DNA of 64,000 bases. It comes from Gibbula magus (Eukaryota; Mollusca; Gastropoda; Trochida; Trochidae). The position numbers and the translations under genes are program-made. The stretch is taken from NCBI GenBank assembly GCA_936450465.1, contig OW388292.1, positions 29,958,368 through 30,022,367 of the forward strand. The letters are read 5' to 3'. The notes under the pieces were generated by a model. It made no database searches, was not told the origin of the DNA, and was given only the letters and a program-made list of their open reading frames with translations. This document shows, piece after piece, positions 27,369 through 40,549 of this stretch (position 1 is its first letter; each line of letters opens with the position of its first letter).

Positions 27369-30300
27369 CCTAATTACAACAACGAATAATTTAATTTGTT
27401 TTACTCGTATGACGTATAGTGTATGCAAGGATAAGGCTTTTCGATTTGGAAAAAGATGGCATAAATTTATATCTTTCTTTAAATATTAGCATTGTTAATT
27501 AAACTATTATATTGAAAACAATTCTCTCCCGCTTTCAAAATGTTTTGGATAAGTATCTTCAAATTAGATTGAAATATACGGTGTCACTGTTTGATAATTG
27601 GCTACCCTCTGTGTTGATGTCTTCATGTCTTTATGCTTTCACTCTGTAAATGAAATAGATAAAGGAAATATCTACGATATTTAAGTAATCAACTATGCAA
27701 AAACTTTTCAGAATTTGAGATGAAAACTGTTGAGATCCATGGCTCGTGATTAATGGAAGGTAATATTCAATGTTAAATGATAAATGATTAATAAGAGTGA
27801 AGAAATGGGGAAAAGATGCAAAGATTTAAACCTCAAGTGGAGGAAAGTGTTAAAATAATGTATTTAAATGAAATTCCTGTATTTTTCAAATAAAACATTT
27901 TTGAGTCACACATTTTCGATTCAAACATAATGTTTTAAGATATTGAAACACAACCATGAAATCACATGTTTTTCCCATAACAACATATCTGTGCTTTACT
28001 GTAATTTTCAGTTGAAATTTTCATATAATGAATTACTGAAAGATTGCAATTAAATTGTTTGTCTCGTAAATAAGACTATCAAGATAAATATCATACATGG
28101 TAACAATAAGAGAGGACAACACATTTACTTATAAGGAGTAATTATAAGATTATGAGTAATTATTTCTTTTAACAAAAATGCCTTTTTGATCACTGATTTT
28201 GAACATTTTACATTGCAACAATTCTCAAACTGTACTATGATATCTGAACAGAATAATTTAACTTATATATTTATTCATTCTCTTATTCCTCATGTCACTT
28301 TATCTTGAGGCCCTATTATCTTTTCATGGTTCTAGATGTGCCTGAAAGACGTCTGTAATTCGGTCAAATTTCTCCTTCTAAAATGCTATGCCCACAGCTT
28401 GGTATAATTTGTTAAGGCTAGCAGATATCAAGTGTTTATTGACGTGGAAGCTGATAAATAAAATATAACATGCCTCAGGGTAAGTAAACGAAGTATGAAA
28501 TGACCATTAACTAAAGGTAATATACCATAATTCTCTCTTAACAACTCCAGTTGTTTCTGCAATTACACCCATTCTACTCATGAAATGAAATGGTAAGGAA
28601 TATAAAAGGAAGTCCATTCTTATACACATGAATATCAATTCAAGTTTCCTTGGTTGGTATAATCGTACATGTGAGAAATTGCTTTGATTTTTATTGACAT
28701 AAGTCATCACCAGTCACAAATAGCACAGTTCTAACAATATTGCTTCTTGTGTGTGTGTGAATCAATGGAATATGGGTTCTACTTGCAGTAAGGTAGTTTA
28801 TAGCATTTGCCAATTTGTCTGCTGCTTGAAGGTGAAACATAAGCTCAGAAGACGTTTTTGACAGGGATTGAATATTGCACTGACGAATCTACTAAGTTAT
28901 TGCCAATTACTGCTTTTCAAAGATGATGGATTCAGAAGATTGTCTGTTTAAATCCAAGCAGATAACTTTATTATTGCAAAATGCGCCATTTAGACTCAAC
29001 ATGCGAGATTAAGAGTGGTTTCTGAGTACTTCAGTTTGTATGTCACCAACCACTTGATGTGTAAATTCAATTTATCAGTCACAGAGATGGTGGTGACGTT
29101 GAGAGTGGTGCTAACGGTCGGGGAGGACATACCTGCCTTTATAGAGAACAGCTGGTGTCTTCCATTCATTCAAAATTTATACATTGTTTTTTTTGCACTT
29201 CATGTACCTTGACATTACTTTCAGAAAATATACAATGTTCAGCCCTTACATGTATCTAGAGATGAATTTATTCATTTGTGTATGAACTCAAACAATCACA
29301 CACCAATAAGCTACAATTTGATTTTTTGGTTTATGTGATGCGATGATCTGAAGTTGAATACATTTTAAACCAAAAATCAGATTCATGACGTCGCTTTAAC
29401 AAAGAGAAAAGTACGTGAATGAATCAGTGAATGGACGCATGACCACGAATAAATAATAAAGAAGATGTTTTATCAGATAAAGAAAAAACATCCATCACTC
29501 ACATGATAGTAATTACATCTTACCCCAGGGCTTGATTTATACAACTGTGGGAATAGATATCAACTAACATACCCCTTGACACACTAAGTATACATCATAC
29601 ACATATGTTGAGTCTCAGTGGTAATAAATAGTGATGACTATGTACGTTCTTTCTAAGTGTATTAAAACTACAAGTATATGCATTGATATTCATTGGAAAT
29701 GTAATAGGCATGTCAAAAAGAAACTGGTTAATCAATTTCACACACACATGAATGATAGCTACATTTCTCAATTAATGATGTTTGCGTTTCTCGCTTTATG
29801 ACGTATACAGCTGCATCCCGAAGGTTTGTTCACTTACCTTTGTATCTTAGTCCAACTTTAATGAAATTTGGGATGTCTTTGAAAGCATCGTATCAACGTT
29901 AAAACTAGACAGGTAATTTAGCTTTACATTTTATCAAGACAGTTAAATGTTCCAAAGCATAATCTAATGCTATACCTCATAGTACACAGTTACAGATTTG
30001 ACAGCTGACAGTGACCATTGGTCAATCGTTTCAAAACTGGAGTTTGTATTTTCTTCTGTGAAATATTCAGTAAATGATCCACTGGCTCAAACATACATAA
30101 TATATTCCCTCTTATACACATTCAATGTATTTGTGATGAAATTCTTCTCATTTAGTCAAGAGGAAAACTTTAAATAGAAAATATAAATTTTAATTTTTAA
30201 ACTTTGATCCCTTCTGTCTTTTTGATAATGCCAAATTTCTAAACCTTGCACAACTGACGTAAATAACACAGAATGCGTTTGAGAATGATTACTTTACTCA

Positions 30301-30424
30301 TGGATATATGCTGATTCATTGTCATTGTATGTGATGCAATTTTATTGACGTTACAATGTATGTCAGTTTTCATGATATTTGCATTAACATACCAACTGGA
30401 TGAACAGACTTTCTGAATGTAGAT

Positions 30425-30880
30425 GTATATTTCTAGCTTCATGATGTCTACAATTCTCACTTTATGATGTCTACAATTCTCGTTTTATGATGTCTATATT
30501 TCTCGCTTTATTATGTATACATTAATCGCTTTATGTATCTACATTTATCACTTCATAATGTCTACATGTTTCGCTTCATAATGTAGCCTTTTATCACTTT
30601 ATGGTGTCTACATTTCTCACTTTATGAGTTATCCTTTTATCACTTTGTGATGTCTACATTTCACACCTCATGATTATTATATTTCTCAGTTAATGATTTC
30701 TACATTTCTCACTTTATGAGTTATCCTTTTATTACTTTTTGATGTCTACATTTCTCACCTCATGATTATTATATTTTTCAGTTAATGATTTCTACATTTC
30801 TCGCTTTATGATGTCTACATTTCTCACTTTATGGTGTCTACATTTCTCATTTTATGATGACTGCATTTATAGCTTGAAAA
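30425..30880 (+). repeat. ~24-bp minisatellite, about 19 units
   Basis: Units of the type tgatgtctacatttctcact (plus ttta) follow one another with drift from about 30425 to 30880. X1 has only about four such units at 9640-9730, so the array expanded in X3 or shrank in X1. Confidence 0.9.
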
Positions 30881-33680
30881 ATCGTATTTTAGAGGTGTAT
30901 CACCAATTCAAATTCAGGCAGCTCCATGCAAGCAATTTGATAAGGGTTGTAGTATGATAGATTGGGTCAGGTCTTTCTAACCATTATAAGTTTCAGGCCT
31001 TCACAGTCACTTGACATCAAGATCTGACACTATGATGTTCACTTACGCTACACATTTTGAACAGCATGTTTATCTGTCTACCCTTAAATTACATAAAAAA
31101 ATATCCAAACAGCAGTGACAAGAATGTGAAAAGGGTTTGATTATCCCATTAGTGAAAATTGAAATCTAACTGTTTCCATACTAACTGTAATGCTGTGGTA
31201 ATTTGTGTGCGTAGCTAATGTGATCCAGGAACATAGAATTTAACATCATAAGGAGGACAGAACGAAGAAATACAATGGTTTAATCAATTGTAATCAATAT
31301 ATCAGGACTCAACAAGTAGAATTGATGAACAGGCAAATGAAAATAATTAAATACCTAAATAAACGGATAATTACGTCAATTAAACTGTGGAATGCTAAAA
31401 ACATGAAACGAATACTTGATTTGGCAATAAAAGAGAAATGTGAGTCCTATGTCGAATCATTCACACATTTAGTAACTCTATCAGAATTATTAATACGTAC
31501 TTCATTATATATTATGACATTCAAGTCTCAGCAGATCAATATGCAACGCACACTCTTATTTTTATTTCAACGATCCATGGACTTCAAATTGATCAGTTAC
31601 AGTATCAAGAGAGAATCCAATTGAATGTTTTTCAAGCTTGATTAAAGTAACCCGATATGCCAACTGGTGTTTCCGTCTTTGGATATAGCTCCGGGCATTT
31701 TATCCATCATCAGATTTTCAAATAACCTGTGAGAGTGAAGGAAGTGCTATGCGATATAGATTAGGGAATGGCGGGTTTTCTGTTTTGCATACATTTCCTC
31801 AATGCAATTTGATTCTGATGTTTGATATTAACGCATTGTCGAACCATATTCAACAAAATAAGAAGTTGACATCCATAAATGTTGGCTTTCATTCATTAAC
31901 TGACTGACTAACTCAAGATTAAGTGTGAAACTTAAAAACAGCAACAGACCCATGTCAGATAAACAGTTATTATGAAAAATCGTCAGGGTATCTTCCGGTT
32001 TCGCATGCTATTGTTTAACTTCTGTAAAACTTGCAAAAGAACGTGTGAAGTATATATAAAACAAATAACAGGACTTTGTTCTTATATCCTTATTACTTTA
32101 ATAGAATCAAACGAATATAACTTCAGTGGATACATGAGTAAGACTCACTATTGATATTCCCTAAATATGCAACACAACTGCAAATTTATCAGTAACAGTA
32201 TAAAGACATTTTCCAAAGAAAGTTTTTCAAGCTTGATTAAACTCGATATGCAAACTATCAGTTTCCTTAATCGGATATAACTCGGGGCATTAAATCAATG
32301 ATTAGATTCAGTTAGCACTTATCATGCGGTGATATAAATCTGAGAAGTTTTAAATGTCAATCAAATGAATGATAAGATCTGATAAAACCCTATCATTGTT
32401 GTTACAGTTATTTCTTCTTGAAGAAGTTGTGAGTGTGTTGTGTGTAGTGTAGTGGATTATTCGCCAAACAGTCAATAGAATGCTGGTGCTTGGGAAAACA
32501 TCTTTGTTAGAAATAAAACATAGCGAATGCAGACATTAATGATCAATGGAATTTTCCCTTTCAGAGATAATTGACTTTTCCCTCAGAATATAAAAGGAGC
32601 AGAGTCTTTATCAATTATACTTATAATAAAGTCCTCAAGTTTTAACATTGTGATTTTGTTGATTTCCACCTGATGAAATGCTCTGGGAAATTTTCAGTAG
32701 TGGTTTCAGATTAATGGAGCTATACAAAAATCGAGTATGAATCCAAATTATACAAAGACAGTCGTCTGAGATAGTTTTAAGATTTTTAATGTAATCGATT
32801 CAAATCTCAAATGAAACTCAATAATTGAGTAATTTTCAACGTATTCACATTCATATTACTAATTGACAATACTTTCTTAATATGTGATATGCTATGCTAT
32901 GATGATTCTTAATACAAGTAAAAAGCCGATTTTGAAGAACTACTTTGTTGATTTACCGTTTACATTTCAGAAATCATTGCAAAATAAATGGCAATGTGGT
33001 TCATAAGGTCATGTTACTTGTACTTGCATTTTATTTTGAATCAGAACAATTTAATCACTTGTTTATTACATCTCGGAGTGACATGTAAGTACATGATGCC
33101 ATTAGTTTTGAAGAGTCTGCATTCTATTAACTGTATTAAAACAAACAATAGTTGCACCGAAATATCTAGTGATAATTACATTCTTAAACGCCACTTATCC
33201 CATCATGCTCCGTAAACATGCCTTGGCTGCACTGACTCCATTTTGTTATTTGTGTTACTTGATAAGCATCTTATTTTATCATCAACTATCAACTAACTAA
33301 CTAAGATTAATACTGCGGTCACATAAATACATGAGTTTATACCTGGAAAGTGAAATGTAATATTTTAACTATATTAAAACAATGACGTTGGATAAAATAA
33401 TTTAAAATATTTCCAATTGCTTGTGTTATTTTCCCAATGGATAAGACTCAACTTTGCATAGGCAGTGTAATGTATTAAACCATTTAGATCAGCTTGTTGT
33501 ACATCTAAGGCAAAGCTATTATCAATACACAATATCTATTAGTATAACGTTATCTGGGAATACCTGTTTCCTAATGGTCCACTGCCTACTCATCCTAAAA
33601 TTTCTGGTTTTGACAGTTTTTATAGGTGAACTACGTTTAAGTTAATTTAGTTTTGATTATTTGTAGAAAAACCTGTTTAC

Positions 33681-33800
33681 GCATTGCCGTTATGTAATGG
33701 AGAAAGCATCAGAAGCAGTGGCATTGCCCTTATGTAATGGAGAAAGCATCAGAAGCAGTGGCATTGCCCTTATGTAATGGAGAAAGCATCAGAAACAGTG
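33681..33800 (+). repeat. 40-bp tandem repeat, three units
   Basis: Units start at 33681, 33721 and 33761 with gcattgcc(g/c)ttatgtaatgg and differ at one or two bases. They are absent from the matching part of X1 (about 13500). Confidence 0.97.
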
Positions 33801-35282
33801 GATTCGTTAAACAGATTCTAGAGCTGTAAGTTGATTCTTTTACAAGAATTCTCTGCCTGGAATGCTTTCTCTACCCAGAACTCGTAATTGAGATTATTTT
33901 GCATATAAAATATGTTTCAATTTTTGGCACAACCTTCGGTGATCACTCATCGAATATCAGACTAAGTTTAGACACACATTAAATAGATTCGTTCAAGAAG
34001 GTGCGATGAAGATCGTCCATGCAAGCAAAACGTTTGGCAGCCAATACACGGTAATGCCCGTACTCTGTTCCCCATGGGCGCTTCACAATATAACCAAGTG
34101 GAGATCACAGGGTTCTTACCAACAAACATTTGTTTTGTTTCTATCCGTCTATTGGCTAAAAGTGCTATCTTATATTTAACAAAAGAATGGTTGCCAGTTC
34201 GAATCTTGTAACACAATAACCAAAATAAATTATTTATGAGAAGTTTCATTGCCCTATTCAGATATACAGAGACAAATACATCATTGTTGAAACCTTTGCT
34301 CAGGTAGGCCCTCTATAAATGAAGTTTCATAACCAAGCACCCTCCTCTGTGGGACAGTCAATGAGCAGTGTTAAAACAAAAGATTGTGACGTCTTCAACG
34401 TCCAAATACAGCTATTTCGACAGACATCAGTCAAAAGTTTTTTTTATAGTTATGTATTTCCTTTCAAAATTTTAATAAGATTTTCTGTGCTGAAAGAGAT
34501 ACCTTGGTGTATGTTCTCCAAGCCCACACGTCTGACACATACTCGCCTACCGGCCTTATAGCATATCTTATTGTATTTCTAATTAAATACGACACCAAGC
34601 TAATATGTATATATATGAAGCCTGACATAGAATCCACACTAGAACTGATTAAAGCTGGAAGGAATAACTTTGCTCTTGATTCTTGCCACCGACATGTCAC
34701 TTGACATGCTATGGGGACGACAATTCGGCATTCATCAACCTTGGAACCCAGAGGTGAATTGGAGGATATAAATGAAATCGGATCTGCTTGATGTTAGTAT
34801 AATTTTCACTTGCGAAACAGAGAAATGCTCCAAATTAATTATTTTAAAACAAATTATGAACATGCACAGTGGTGTTGAGACTTGCTTTATAAGATAACAT
34901 TTTCATGTGGATTGCGTTTTGGGTAAGTTGCATTTCGGAATAAGATTCTAATAAACAGATTTCCAACATAGTATTTTAGTATTGGTTTAGTATGACACAA
35001 CGCAAGATATTCACGATTTTGTGTAATAGTTTTTTTTAATAAAGCTATTAATTCCTGATAAAATTGGTTTTTGTGTTAACCTACAATGCAAAATTATATT
35101 GAATAATGAAATAAAGTGATTATAAACATCTGTGTTGTTACTAAATGGAAAGGTTAAATGAGAATGTCTGTTTATAATTTGCAGCTGTCAATCAGATTAT
35201 CACATTACCATGCCCTGATTAAGGTTTTAGTTAACCTCGTCATGTTAGGCGCTTCCTTCCTTCTTCTTAATTCATTTATTAT

Positions 35283-35635
35283 CCCACCGGTATGTAAAGG
35301 TCGTCGCCCTTTCCGTCTGTCTGTCTGTCTGTAATCATTCATGATAGCTTTCTGAAACTATCCATGTGTATTACCCACTAACTGAAGTGGTGCCTTTTGA
35401 TATTTTCAGAAACAAATTAGTTTTCCGTTTCCACAGAAACATGTTGAATTTTGACTTTATTCAGAGATAGGTCTGCTTTCAGAGCAGAACTCTAAAGCGC
35501 TTCATCAAACCTTAAAGTCAGCATGTGTATTACACACACTAAACGAAGTAGTAGATATACAATTATCTGTCAAAGATGTGTTTTACAAATTATGTCGGAC
35601 CGGTGGAATATATCATCTTCTGATGACTCTTGTTA
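35283..35635 (+). repeat. Repeat insertion headed by a (GTCT)n run
   Basis: Y1 reads ...cttattataatcgag continuously at about 15340. In Y3 the same site is split by about 350 bp that begins cccaccggtatgtaaagg, holds a GTCTGTCTGTCTGT run, and then shows the usual ~150-bp repeat phrases (ttcagagcagaactc-like). Short inverted ends around ccaccggt / accggtgg are visible. It belongs to the same family as 43551-43824, where the 6.4-kb element landed. Confidence 0.6.
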
Positions 35636-38469
35636 TAATCGAGCATTGGTATATTTAGAATACTGGGGAGATCCCAACCTAAATCTAGGTTCAGGTTTAG
35701 GAGGGTAGGTATTAGCGGGAAATCGGCATACTATAAGAGGTAATATGATGTTATCTAGTGTTGACAAGAAGAGGCTCAAGCGTCTAATATATATAGTCTC
35801 CAGTTAGCATGTGCATGCACTTAACTCACACAATAGTCTGGGAGTTCAATTTGCTATCATTGATGTACCCAAAAAGCAGATAATGCAACGAGCACTCAAG
35901 AGCAAATGCGCCCACAAACATGGGTAAATGTGCGTTAAAAAAGTGCATATACACTGATATTCCAGTATTAAAAACGTATTTTGCTTCCAAACGTATTCAA
36001 AGAGGCCTTAGTAGAAAATGTTTTGCTACAGAATTGCTTCATGCAATGTTAAAACCAATCACATCAGAGCGACATTGACTACTTTACTTAATCTGATAAA
36101 TTGTAGATGTACTGCAGATGGAGTAAGCCATGAAATCCCAAATTAAATACTTTCTTACAAATTAATTCCTTAGCATGTAAATAAACTACCCTAAAGGGAC
36201 ACATTACTGTTGTTCGATGTTGTTATAACGGGATAAGCATGTCTAGGGTTACAAAAATTCTGCACGAGGTTGCATATTAATCTGGTTTATCGCTTATTAA
36301 TAAGAGTGAGTGAGGAATTCTTTCTCTCTAGGACGAGTGTTTGTTAATCACATTTGAGATAGCGAGTCGATATCCATTTCATTAATATTATATGCATTCA
36401 CGACAATATATTCAACCTTATTTCACATTTAATGGACTGCAGTTACCATGACAATTTTATATTACAACTAGCAGATAGCCAAATATTGAAGCATTTCTAT
36501 TTAGATTTCTATCAACAATATTTTTGTTGTTGATATTATTGGTAAAATCACAAATAAATGCAGCACATTATAAAGCTTTGACCTCTGTATGATTCAGGTG
36601 GCTCTGTTAGGGAATATTCGTTAAGATGCAATTACTTTGATTAAATATAGGTAGATAGTAAGTGTTTCCCGCCAATTAAAGACTCTTTAATTTTGTTATT
36701 GTAAATATAACAACAGCAGTGTTCACGATTTCATAATATAATGTAATTAGTTCCAATCATGTTTGAATTAATGCGAACACTTACATAAAACACCTGTGTT
36801 CTAAATTTGCATATGACATCACATTACCCTTCTTTTTAAACTATTTGGGTAACTTCATCAGCAAGCTAGACTCTTTTATTGAATTATATGATCACAATTT
36901 AATTTCATTCTTGCCATAGATGTTAGTGATGGCAATAAACATTATGTGCATATTTGATATATACATTTCAAAGATTTATTTATTTATGCCTGAAAGACAA
37001 GTTCATTTGACATAACATTTTCAAAATAGAATGTTGACTAATGGATTCTCTTTTCATGAGTAAAGGAATTCTAGGAACACTGATAAACATAGTAGAAGTG
37101 TATTTCGGTCATCACAGACTCTCTAACCCTCTTAACACTTGTCATCATAATGAGTTAATTCAGTATTAACTGTCTGAAATTTATGATAACTATACGTTCT
37201 ACAATTACAAATTTAGAAGAAATCCGTTCCTATGACAACTTAATGAGTTTATTGCTGCATTTACAATCACCAGGTGATGGTATAATAATATATCATACAA
37301 ATACCAGCGGCAGGGATGTGCTATTGCTATTAGCTCATAAACTTTCTATACACTTTATGCATGATTTACAGACTATAATAAACAATATATATTACCTGTT
37401 CAAATTTGAAAACAAGAAGAATCACATTGATGCAAAAGATGAAATATTGATCAAACGTACCAAACCTGTAATTGTAGGAGATATAAATTGCTTATAAACA
37501 TCACATGCAAATCGAATACACATATTACGTGGGAAAAACACATATATACAAATTTTGAACAAAATAGTAGCCTTAAGATTAAAATCAAGTTTATCAAACA
37601 TTTTTTGTTGTCAAAATATTTTTTTCAACCAGTTGACTTTAATTTGATATTAGGTTTTTGCTCAACTCAAAATTGTATAATGATATAAACGGAAAAAATA
37701 ATTTGTTCCTTTGTATCTACACATATAAGAGATAATTAAAACTTCAAACTTTGAATGGACTGAGTCTTAGGTTCGCTTTGAAATCAATTACCAACAGCAG
37801 CAGCAGACTTAAGTTTATACTTGGATTCTCTTGGCGCAATCTTGTCTGGGATTCCAATTTAATACCATGGATTTACTAAGGAATATGTATCTTAGATGAT
37901 AACTTGACATCCCCTTTAGGAACATTCACTGAAACATGTGTCTGTTACTGCCGTATTTTGGGAGTATTTAGTTAATTTTAAATCCCTGCAGACACAATCC
38001 CATCAGTGAATCAATCAGTCACTGTCTGTCTCAGTTTCCTAAATCTCTCACCGAGACAGTGTCATTTATTCTGGAGTCTATTGTGAATTAACTAATGTGT
38101 ATGTAATCGCCAATGAAAATAAAACTGAGGAATCATTCCAGGGAATTAAGAAGAAGAAACACATTTACATCTTTGTTGGGACTGATCATGAAGCATGAGG
38201 TTCTTGATATAGACTGTGTATGGGAGTCAAAGATGCCCCGATGTCATATATTTGGCATTGATTGTAGCTTGCAGACCATGAACTGATGACACAAGAGGCA
38301 GTAAGGATATCAGGTCAGGAAGAGTAATATATTAAACACAATTTATTGATGAATGTTTCACAAAAGAAAATATGAAACTTAGATCAGCATTCTTTGTGAG
38401 TAAAATTTCTCAAAAGTGTTAGCAGTCTCCCTTAGCTTTGCATAAACGCATACATCAATTAGGATTTTA

Positions 38470-38530
38470 ATTATAATACACCTGATGAAGGAGTAAGCAT
38501 ATTCTCCGAAACGTCAACTACTTTAATAGC
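38470..38530 (+). other. Conserved CTGATGAAGGAG...CTCCGAAACGTC motif
   Basis: A short hairpin (ggag/ctcc) is enclosed by CTGATGA and GAAACGTC. A decayed paralogue lies in Y0 at about 3251-3285. The arrangement matches remnants seen near Penelope-like and other retroelements, and partly resembles a hammerhead ribozyme core, but helix I does not form here. Confidence 0.35.
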
Positions 38531-39918
38531 AACATATTTACTATACAGACACTTTTGCTTCTCTCAAGGTCAGTATAAGTGCAGCTCTGCTTTACATGAA
38601 AATGAAATTTTCTATTACTCTATACCTATTACTCACTCATTTTAGTCGTTGCATTATTTGTTAAAACCTAATGAAGTCATTGTGTCAGTCAAACGTTGTT
38701 CTGATTCTTCTTCTTCAAAGATGCTGAAATTATCATTTGCTGCATGAACTTTTAAAAAATACTTGTCTGATTTAACTTTGGTGTCAAATGAAAATTAAAC
38801 CTGAACAAACGTTCAAAAGCCTACAATCGACAACACCTACTTGAAACGTAAAAATAGTACTGGAAAGTAGGGAAAACAATTATTAACAGAAAAACTATTT
38901 CAAATGAGATACTTAAACTAACTTCCTATATCATGGGATGTTATACACTATTTTAAAGGTCTAAATTATTCATATTAATTGATCGAAAACATGTATCCTG
39001 TACGATCAATAATGGTTTAGTAAGGGGTCGACAGGGGCAGACTCTCCAGTTAGTCTTCATTTAGAACGAATGACCACTATCAAAACTCTGAAAGTCCAAT
39101 TTGTTATCATTGATTTACTTGAGTAGCAGACATGCTTCTTTGATGATGCAATAACTCATTCCTTTGAGAATTATTTTCTGATACATTAAAAGGACGACAT
39201 CAACTTGATTCATGAACATCTTTGAAACTCAATTTATGCATCTCACTGGCAATCATACAGCGTTGTAAAGACCTCAAAATCAAACGTCTATTTAAGAAAG
39301 AGAGATGTGTGTAACATTGGTTAATTTGGGATTTGAATGCCTCAATAGCTTACCAGCCAAAACCTTTAGGGTATTCCCAAATATAACAATGTTACACGAG
39401 TACACTTTCTAAATGTCATATATTTGTAAATGACATTCATAGATTTAGTTACCAATTAAAATATTTGTCAACAATTAATGTCCAAGAAGAAGTCAGAAAT
39501 TAATGACTCTCATTAACTGCACAGTCACTCAATCTGCATACATACTGTGATATATGTAGTATCAGCTACAGTTAACCATAAACTGTATAACCCTAAATGG
39601 GCCTCTATTCCTAAGAGGGCCCCCAGTGCAGCCAAGGCAGTCTAGGGGAGATAACTCTACTTGAACTATGTTAGTAAGCACATGGCATCTAACAGGCCCC
39701 TTCTCTGTACAAGTCCATCAATATAGAACGGGATTTGTGCCGAAAATGAAGACATGTTGACTTGTAACTTGTAAAGTGTAACATTTCGTTCTCAACCATA
39801 CAAGTCTCGAAAAGACAAGTCCAACCATGCAAAACCAACATTTTAATTCTGTCAATCGTAACTTCGCATTCTCAACTTTACAAAGTTGAAATGTAATTCT
39901 AAACATCGTCAAAGTCGA

Positions 39919-40138
39919 AAAGTCAACTTTTCCTTTTTTATTATTAAATCTAAATAATATATGATGTGATTTGAAACATTGCAATCGCAACTATGTAAGT
40001 CGTATCAGTCTCGAAATGCTAAAGTCCGTTTTTGCAACTCTTCATTTTCCATTTTTCATTTGTCAAACGTAAGTTGTAACATTACACAATGTGTATATTA
40101 TTTAGATTTAATAATTAAAAATGACAAGTTGACTTTTA
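39919..40138. mobile_element. Probable small inverted-repeat element
   Basis: Two arms of about 40 bp face each other. The left arm (39921-39962) runs agtcaactttt ... attattaaatctaaataata; the right arm (40096-40137) runs tattatttagatttaataat ... caagttgactttt. The core is about 130 bp with no gene. It looks like a MITE; flanking duplications were not resolved by eye. Confidence 0.5.
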
Positions 40139-40549
40139 TTCTATTTAAAATTGATATATCCAACGAATGAGTAACAATGCAGAAAATACATGCTTTGCAC
40201 CTTCAAGTTCCGCGTCGTAAGTGTGAAGCATTCAATAATGTAAAATGATGCATTTGATTTGTAACACGTAAATGCACGAAGGATTAGTAATATTTACTTC
40301 TTTGCTGAATGTCGATACTTGACAACTGATCTTGTGTATGATGTTGTAAAATTATAATGCTATCTAAGAACTATTTTCCATAGCATTGTAACATATGCAT
40401 GACACGATACCAAAGCCTCATTTAAACTCTCACAGGAGTTTGAATGTCGCTTTGACATCGTTAATTTTTCATTGTAAACACAGGCTGGCATTACATTCTA
40501 GTAACTTTCATGTAACGTTTCAGAAGCCATGGTAACAATGCCAGCGGTT

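Larger units (their letters stand above)
27490..35060. repeat. Duplicated block X3
   Basis: Collinear with X1 throughout. It has an extra ~600 bp at 28520-29130, an expanded 24-bp minisatellite (30425-30880), an insertion at about 32520-32930, and a 40-bp tandem repeat (33681-33800). It lacks the SINE seen in X1. No open frame is conserved between X1 and X3. The antisense frame at 33968-34249 was tested against X1 13570-13740 and changes amino acids about as freely as it changes silent sites. Confidence 0.75.
35070..39580. repeat. Duplicated block Y3
   Basis: Collinear with Y1 but missing its first ~400 bp (35080 pairs with 15150), and with other internal gaps. 37380-38150 pairs with 18500-19270, and 38830-39300 with 19360-19800. 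A host repeat is inserted at 35283-35635. The plus-strand frame of about 100 codons at 37183-37497 is not open in Y1 or Y2 and has no motif, so I do not call it. Confidence 0.75.

Noticed and set aside
33968..34249. Minus-strand frame of 93 codons in X3, with a conserved counterpart in X1
   Set aside because: Comparison with 13570-13740 shows amino-acid-changing differences as frequent as silent ones, and an out-of-frame break upstream.
37183..37497. Open frame of 104 codons in Y3
   Set aside because: No ATG-supported context, no motif, and not open in the matching Y1 and Y2 sequence.
38470..38530. Hammerhead ribozyme at the CTGATGA...GAAACGTC motif
   Set aside because: Helix I cannot pair and helix III has no loop in a single copy; kept only as a retroelement-associated motif.
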